A DNA stretch of 64,000 nucleotides from Armatimonadetes bacterium DC (lineage in GTDB: Bacteria > Armatimonadota > Fimbriimonadia > Fimbriimonadales > GBS-DC), in contig LDYB01000025.1 of the NCBI GenBank assembly GCA_001442985.1, positions 171,294 to 235,293 on the forward strand. Direction: 5' to 3'. Positions 59,557 to 64,000 of this stretch are shown here, piece by piece (position 1 is the stretch's first letter; each line of letters opens with the position of its first letter). The translations under genes were made by a program, and so were the position numbers. The notes below the pieces were generated by a model. The model ran no database searches and had not been told where the DNA came from. It saw nothing but the letters and a program-made list of their open reading frames with translations.

Positions 59557-61107
59557 TTAGCGGCTAAGAGGCGAGTGCTTTCGCGCGTGCCGATAGTGCG
59601 CTAAAAACTCCCGGAAGAGCGCCTCATACAAGCGGGCATCCTGAGGGATTGGCTTGAAAACTTCCTGACAAGGGATTTTTTCCGCAACGGTCTCCCAGCG
59701 GTTCCAGCCGAGCGCGACGCTGGCGAGCATCGCCACGCCCCGCACGGTTGCGAACTGCGGCTGCGCCATCTGCCATACCTCGCGGTTCAGCGCCGAAGCG
59801 ATAATCTGGCACCAGAGCGCGGAGTGCGCCCCGCCGCCAATCAGGCGTATCGGCTCCAGCCGACGCCCCGCGAGGCGCTCCACATACCGCAGGAGCCACT
59901 TCGCGTTCAGCGCCACGCCCTCCAGCACCGCTCGCACGAAGTGCCCCCGATGATGCGCCAGCGACACCCCGTAAAAACCGCCCCGCACATGGGGGTTCTC
60001 CACTGGCGTGCGCTCGCCGAAGAGCCACGGCGCGAACATCAGTCCCTCGCTGCCAGGGGGTATCGCACTTGCCCATGAGTCCATCTGGCGATAGGCGTCG
60101 GGGGGCGCACCGTTGGAGAAAAGGAGCCTATCGCGCAGGAAGTCCAGACACGCGCCTGCGGTCTCCTGCTCATCGGCAATAAAGTAGCGTTCGGGGATGC
60201 CCGCGGGCAGGGTCGCAAGGTTGTGAAAGATGTCCGTGCGCTTGAAGGGCACATGGCAGCTGATCCATGCGGAGGTGCTGAGCGCCATATGCGCCTCAAA
60301 ATCGCGCACGCCCCCAGAGCCAATCGCAGAAGCATGCAGATCGGGCGTGCCTGCCACCACAGGAACGCCCTCAGGCAACCCCCACTCCTGCGCGACGGCA
60401 GGCACAAGACCCCCCAGCACCGTCGTGCTGGGGACCAGCGGCGGCAACTTCTCGCGTGGGATTCCCGCCCAGCGGAGCAGGGTGGGGTGGTAGTCCACGC
60501 GCGCGAGATTGCGATTATCGGTAAGCCAGTGGAGCGTGATGGCTTCGTAAGTGCTGGCGAGGCGTCCCGTGAGGCGCAGGTTCAGGTAGTCCTTCGGCTC
60601 CAGAAAGCAGGCGGCGGCGCGGAAGGTTTCTGGCTCGGCGTGCTTGAGGTAAAGAATGTGCGCAATTGGGTCTTTGCCCGACTTGCCCGGCGCGCCGCCC
60701 GTGAGCCGCAGCCATGTCCACAACTTGCCGAGGTGATAGCCTTCAAAGCTGGGGAAGCCGCCAATCAGCTCGCGCACATAGGGCGCGCCGCGCGTGTCCA
60801 GCCAGATAATCGCCGGGCGCAAGGGATTGCCTGCTTCGTCTATCGCGACGGTTCCCGACCACTGGGCGGTGCAGGCAATCGCGCCGATCTGCTCGGGCGG
60901 GACGGGATGTTCCTGCCACAGCCGATGGATGGCGCGAGTGAGAGTCTCAAACCATGCGTGGGGGTCCTGCTCCGCGCCGCCGTCGGGCAGCAGCGAAACG
61001 GCATGCGGCTCCGCCGTCCACGCCACCAGCGCACTCTCGGCAGAAACCAATGCCGCCTTGACCGCCGAAGTGCCCAAATCCAGTGCCAGCACCAGTTTTT
61101 GTGGCAT
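59557..61107 (-). CDS. FGGY-family carbohydrate kinase (xylulokinase/gluconokinase-like)
   Basis: 516 residues. N-lobe LALDLGTSAVKAALVSAE (phosphate-1 motif), substrate region TAQWSGTVAIDEAGNPLRPA and IIWLDTRGAPYVREL; C-lobe LRYVERLAGRRLEPIRLIGG with the adenosine-binding GGGAHSALWCQIIASALNR. Phosphorylates a pentulose, gluconate or similar sugar; the D-T-R-G segment fits the xylulokinase/gluconokinase group. Its ATG follows GGTACACT by 8 bases. Divergent from mnmE. Confidence 0.92.
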   Translation of the reverse strand: MPQKLVLALDLGTSAVKAALVSAESALVAWTAEPHAVSLLPDGGAEQDPHAWFETLTRAIHRLWQEHPVPPEQIGAIACTAQWSGTVAIDEAGNPLRPAIIWLDTRGAPYVRELIGGFPSFEGYHLGKLWTWLRLTGGAPGKSGKDPIAHILYLKHAEPETFRAAACFLEPKDYLNLRLTGRLASTYEAITLHWLTDNRNLARVDYHPTLLRWAGIPREKLPPLVPSTTVLGGLVPAVAQEWGLPEGVPVVAGTPDLHASAIGSGGVRDFEAHMALSTSAWISCHVPFKRTDIFHNLATLPAGIPERYFIADEQETAGACLDFLRDRLLFSNGAPPDAYRQMDSWASAIPPGSEGLMFAPWLFGERTPVENPHVRGGFYGVSLAHHRGHFVRAVLEGVALNAKWLLRYVERLAGRRLEPIRLIGGGAHSALWCQIIASALNREVWQMAQPQFATVRGVAMLASVALGWNRWETVAEKIPCQEVFKPIPQDARLYEALFREFLAHYRHARKHSPLSR

Positions 61108-61115
61108 GCTGATAG

Positions 61116-61123
61116 AGTGTACC
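61116..61123 (-). promoter_or_regulatory. -10 element GGTACACT of the FGGY kinase
   Basis: TACACT with 5' GG, 8 bases before the ATG at 61107. Confidence 0.6.
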
Positions 61124-61141
61124 TGCAGGTTTCAGGCAGGG

Positions 61142-61149
61142 GGTATCCT
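61142..61149 (+). promoter_or_regulatory. -10 element GGTATCCT of mnmE
   Basis: TATCCT with 5' GG, ending 10 bases before the ATG at 61160; 18 bases from the divergent kinase element. Confidence 0.55.
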
Positions 61150-61159
61150 TTTGTGTGGG

Positions 61160-62530
61160 ATGAGTCTGATTAACAGCGCCGACACCATCGCGAGTATCGC
61201 CACGCCGCCCGGCGAAGGGGGGATTGGGATTGTGCGCGTCAGCGGGGCGAGGGCGTTTCCGATTGCGGAGCGTATCTTTCGCGCCCGTCATGCGCCGCCG
61301 TTTGAGAGCCATCGGATATACTTCGGTGCGCTCTACGACCCCGCCACGGGCGAGATGCTGGACAGGTGTCTGCTTTTGCCCTATCGCGCGCCGCACAGCT
61401 ACACGGGCGAGGATGTGGTGGAGTTCAGTTGCCATGGCAGCCCCTATCTGTTGCGTCGGGTGCTGGAAGTGGTGTGGCGCGAGGGGGCGCGTCCCGCCGA
61501 GCCGGGCGAGTTCACCCAGCGCGCGTTTCTAAACGGCAAGCTGGACTTAGCGCAAGCCGAGGCAGTCGCCGACCTGATTCGCGCCCGCACCGACGCCCAG
61601 CATCGCGCCGCCTTAGCCCTGCACGAGGGCAGGCTCTCGAAGGAGGTGCATGCGCTCACCGAGAGTCTGCTGGGGCTGCTGGCGATGGTGGAGGCGCATA
61701 TTGACTTCTCGGAGGAGATTGGCGAGCTGAACCCCACCAGCCTGATTCCGCAGGTAGACGCGCTGATTCAGCAACTGGATGGGTTGCTGGCGCAGGCGCG
61801 TCGCGGCAGGCTGATCCGCGAGGGCGTGCGCGTGGCGATTGTGGGGCGCCCGAATGTGGGCAAGTCGTCGCTGCTGAATGCACTGCTGGGCGAGGAACGC
61901 GCGATTGTGACGCCCATCCCTGGCACCACGCGCGATGTGATTGAGGAGAGCTTTCAGGTGAAAGGCGTTCTGTTCGTGGTGGCGGACACGGCGGGACTGC
62001 GAGAAAGCGCCGATGTCGTGGAGCGACTGGGCATGGAGCGCACACGCAAAGCCATTCAGCAGGCGGACCTGATTTTGCTGGTCGCCGATGCGAGCGCAGG
62101 CTGGAGCGAAGCGGACGAACGCCTGCGCCAGAGCCTGCCACCCGAAACGCCGCGCCTGCTGGTGTGGAACAAGATAGACCTGATAGACCCTGCACAGCGC
62201 CCCACTCGGGATGGCGAGCATCAGGTGTGGATTTCTGCGCTGACGGGGCAGGGGATGGAGGCGTTGCTGGAGGCGCTGCTGGAGGCGGTGGGACTCACAG
62301 GCGTCGGCGAGGAGACGCTCACGCTGACCCACATGCGCCATATTGAGTCGGTGCGCACGGCGCGGGAGAGCCTTCTGCAGGCGCGCGCGAGCCTTGAGGC
62401 AGGCATGCCCCCCGATATTGTGGCGGTAGACCTGCGCGCCGCGTGGCTGGCGCTGGGCGCCATCACGGGCGAAACAGTAGATGAGGCGCTGGTCGCCCGT
62501 ATTTTCCGCGATTTTTGTATTGGGAAGTAG
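61160..62530 (+). CDS. mnmE: tRNA modification GTPase MnmE
   Basis: 456 residues from ATG 61160. N-terminal tetrahydrofolate-binding domain ([60 protein letters not shown]), helical domain, then the G domain: G1 [21 protein letters not shown]2 [14 protein letters not shown]3 DTAGL, G4 NKID. The C-terminus FCIGK gives the conserved C-x-G-K. With MnmG it makes the cmnm5 modification of wobble uridine. The longer frame from 60794 is antisense to the kinase. Confidence 0.97.
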   Translation: MSLINSADTIASIATPPGEGGIGIVRVSGARAFPIAERIFRARHAPPFESHRIYFGALYDPATGEMLDRCLLLPYRAPHSYTGEDVVEFSCHGSPYLLRRVLEVVWREGARPAEPGEFTQRAFLNGKLDLAQAEAVADLIRARTDAQHRAALALHEGRLSKEVHALTESLLGLLAMVEAHIDFSEEIGELNPTSLIPQVDALIQQLDGLLAQARRGRLIREGVRVAIVGRPNVGKSSLLNALLGEERAIVTPIPGTTRDVIEESFQVKGVLFVVADTAGLRESADVVERLGMERTRKAIQQADLILLVADASAGWSEADERLRQSLPPETPRLLVWNKIDLIDPAQRPTRDGEHQVWISALTGQGMEALLEALLEAVGLTGVGEETLTLTHMRHIESVRTARESLLQARASLEAGMPPDIVAVDLRAAWLALGAITGETVDEALVARIFRDFCIGK

Positions 62531-62531
62531 A

Positions 62532-63566
62532 TTATTTGCTTGTGGCGGGCGCGAGCGCGTTGCGAACTGCCACAATCTGCGCCATCAGCTGGGCGAACGC
62601 CGCAGGCGTCAGCGACTGCGCGCCATCGGAGAGTGCCCGCTCCGGGTGCGGGTGAACCTCAATCAGCAAGCCGTCGGCGCCTGCCGCCACCGCCGCCAGC
62701 GCCACCGCAGGCACATACCGCGCGTGCCCAATCCCATGGCTGGGGTCCACAATAATCGGCAGGTGAGAGTTGTGCTTGATGATGGGCACGGCATTAATAT
62801 CCAGCGTGTTGCGGGCGTAGGTGCGGTCAATTGGCACAATCCCGCGCTCGCAGAGCATCACCTGCTCGTTGCCCTGGGTGAGGAGGTATTCGGCGGAGGC
62901 GAGCCACTCGTCGATGGTAGCGCTGGGGGCGCGCTTCAGCAGCACAGGCTTGCCCGAACGCCCCGCCGCCACCAGCAGCGGAAAGTTCTGCATGCTTCGG
63001 GCGCCAATCTGCAGGATGTCCACATATTCGGCGACCATCTCCACATCGTGGGGGTCTATCACTTCGCTGATGGTGAGGATGCCCACCTCTTCGGCGACGA
63101 CGCGCAGGATTTCCAGCCCCTCGCGCTGAAGCCCCTGGAAGGAATAGGGCGAGGTGCGCGGTTTATAGGCGCCTGCCCGCAAAATCTGAGCGCCCGCCTG
63201 CTTGACCGCGAGCGCCGCCTCGCGCAGCTGTTCGTAGCTTTCTACAGCGCAGGGACCCGCCATCACCACGAAGTGCCCGTTGCCGATACGCACATCGCCG
63301 ATCCGAATTTCTGTCGGCTGGGGGTGAAAGCTTCGCGAGGCGAGTTTGTAGGGGCGGGTGATGTGAATCACCTGATCCACGCCGTCCATCGCCGAGAGGG
63401 TCTCGTCCAGCACGGGGCGCAGGCTGGGCGGTATCGCGCTGGGGATGCCAATCGCTGTGCGTTCGCCCCCAGGTAGCACCAGCGACTTCAGCCCGTGCGA
63501 ATGAATCACCTCAACAACTGCCTGAATCTGCTCTTCGGTTGCGTCCTTATTCATAAGCACCATCAT
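62532..63566 (-). CDS. aroF: 3-deoxy-7-phosphoheptulonate synthase, type I beta
   Basis: 344 residues. N-terminal ferredoxin-like domain (1-75, QAVVEVIHSHGLKSLVLPGG) and DAHP synthase barrel: VMAGPCAVESYEQLREAALA, QILRAGAYKPRTSPYSFQGL, PVLLKRAPSATIDEWLASAE, PIIVDPSHGIGHARY. Metal ligand Cys in AGPCAVES. First step of the shikimate pathway from PEP and erythrose 4-phosphate. An AGGAGGG site lies 13 bases before the ATG at 63566; further ATGs at 63563 and 63551 are alternatives. Confidence 0.95.
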   Translation of the reverse strand: MMVLMNKDATEEQIQAVVEVIHSHGLKSLVLPGGERTAIGIPSAIPPSLRPVLDETLSAMDGVDQVIHITRPYKLASRSFHPQPTEIRIGDVRIGNGHFVVMAGPCAVESYEQLREAALAVKQAGAQILRAGAYKPRTSPYSFQGLQREGLEILRVVAEEVGILTISEVIDPHDVEMVAEYVDILQIGARSMQNFPLLVAAGRSGKPVLLKRAPSATIDEWLASAEYLLTQGNEQVMLCERGIVPIDRTYARNTLDINAVPIIKHNSHLPIIVDPSHGIGHARYVPAVALAAVAAGADGLLIEVHPHPERALSDGAQSLTPAAFAQLMAQIVAVRNALAPATSK

Positions 63567-63615
63567 AGCGGAATATAAGCCCTCCTTCTGCCGAAGCCCC
63601 CTCGCTTCAGGGAAT

Positions 63616-63623
63616 ATTATACC
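63616..63623 (-). promoter_or_regulatory. -10 element GGTATAAT of the DAHP synthase gene
   Basis: TATAAT with 5' GG, about 50 bases before the ATG at 63566, followed by a leader with AGGAGGG. Confidence 0.55.
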
Positions 63624-63791
63624 ATCTGGGGATGTTTATTCGTGGGGGATACGGGTTTCGTCGTATGGGAAACTCTTCAGGTACTGTTGCGATGCAATTG
63701 TAGCGCACCGTCTGAGTGCCCTCGCGATACGATTTCAGCACAGGGGGTCTATGGACTGTGGTAGCGCAGATTCCACGCTGTCTTCCCCACA

Positions 63792-63831
63792 CTGAAGCTG
63801 CGCTTCAGCACTCCATACTCGCGGTGCTGAA
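63792..63831. other. Nested hairpins downstream of the transposase fragment
   Basis: CTGAAGC-TGC-GCTTCAG (63792-63808) overlaps a second pairing, TTCAGCAC (63804-63811) with GTGCTGAA (63824-63831), followed on the plus strand by AATAAAAT. The rest of 63624-63860 shows no gene; a 61-codon frame there looks spurious. The hairpins may mark the insertion-sequence end or a terminator. Confidence 0.5.
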
Positions 63832-63860
63832 AATAAAATGCAAAGGCACTTAGAAGCGAT

Positions 63861-64000
63861 CTAGGAATTCCGCCTTGCAATCCGACGCACCAGCCACCGC
63901 ACACACGCAATCACAATCCAACACGCCTCCACCTCACATAACTGGTCATAACAACGACCCAACCGACGACACCCCAACAACCACGCAAAACTACGCTCCA
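63861..64000 (-). CDS. IS5-family transposase, C-terminal fragment at window edge
   Basis: Seen: 45 codons to a TAG at 63861-63863, reading ERSFAWLLGCRRLGRCYDQL, then about 25 residues ending VRRIARRNS. The E-R-x-F-A-W-L-x-x-x-R-R-L-x-x-x-Y-x-x-L pattern is the conserved last part of IS5-type DDE transposases. The rest lies outside the window, so completeness and terminal repeats cannot be judged. Confidence 0.8.
   Translation of the reverse strand, partial: ERSFAWLLGCRRLGRCYDQLCEVEACWIVIACVRWLVRRIARRNS

Noticed and set aside
60794..61159. N-terminal extension of mnmE
   Set aside because: Antisense to the kinase gene; family N-terminus begins at 61160.
63607..63792. 61-codon minus-strand frame
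   Set aside because: No ribosome site, low-complexity composition, overlaps promoter region of DAHP synthase.
1..64000. tRNA, rRNA, CRISPR array
   Set aside because: No cloverleaf, conserved rRNA stretches, or regularly spaced direct repeats seen in the intergenic spaces.

Overview
The window is about 60% GC and densely coded on both strands. It reads as chromosome of a free-living bacterium, most likely an Armatimonadota member of the Fimbriimonadales type. That placement is inferred from protein style, not a marker gene: two PEP-CTERM proteins ending in V-P-E-P, a short helix and R-R-R-K-R; a secreted protein ending in two short dockerin-like calcium repeats; large secreted proteins built from IGTTSPS-type repeats; and a zinc-ribbon/TPR/one-helix protein. 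No rRNA, tRNA or CRISPR array was seen.  Layout. 1-3.5 kb: a minus-strand cluster (hslV, a membrane-anchored protein, a TFIIB-type zinc protein, a DapA-like aldolase, TusA, a DsrE-like protein cut by the window edge). 3.6-8 kb: subtilase, dUTPase, an orphan GAF-PAS histidine kinase, a slipin. 8-8.6 kb: an antitoxin/PIN-toxin pair. 8.7-13.2 kb: two purine-nucleoside-type ABC permeases and a large secreted HExxH protein. 13.5-24.6 kb: two PEP-CTERM genes, MFS transporter, serine hydrolase, TPR protein, M28 peptidase, cupin, Tyr-rich secreted protein, LemA-like/TPM pair, MntA/HepT pair. 24.6-26 kb: sugar isomerase, GNAT and a REP-like repeat. 26-34.3 kb: a restriction/defence-like island (split adenine methyltransferase, winged-helix protein, PLD-SNF2 helicase, Mrr_N protein). 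34.4-47.5 kb: HDOD, M23 peptidase, pRiA4b-type protein, gyrA with a full intein, DUF4139 protein, guaA-hpt-S41 peptidase. 47.5-49.2 kb: an ATPase/TOPRIM pair. 49.3-63.6 kb: dockerin protein, ABC ATPase, Uma2 protein, ileS, hutH, long secreted repeat protein, FGGY kinase, mnmE, DAHP synthase. 63.86-64 kb: the C-terminal end of an IS5-type transposase.  The best candidate for an undescribed system is the 26.0-34.3 kb island. Its methyltransferase is split: the catalytic half (818 aa) and the target-recognition half (370 aa) are separate genes with a winged-helix gene between them. Ahead of the recognition half lie three TTGCACTTGCAA-like palindromes and a promoter-like element that could separately control the recognition-helicase-Mrr_N block. 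The last protein joins an Mrr_N winged helix to an N-terminal domain that by eye resembles that of the methyltransferase.  A second window-wide signal is the promoter style. At least 26 start regions carry a -10 hexamer preceded by GG (GGTATACT, GGTACAAT, GGTATCCT). In 18 of them the hexamer ends only 6-11 bases before the start codon, which predicts leaderless mRNAs and let me correct many gene starts. One PEP-CTERM gene instead has a perfect sigma-54 promoter.
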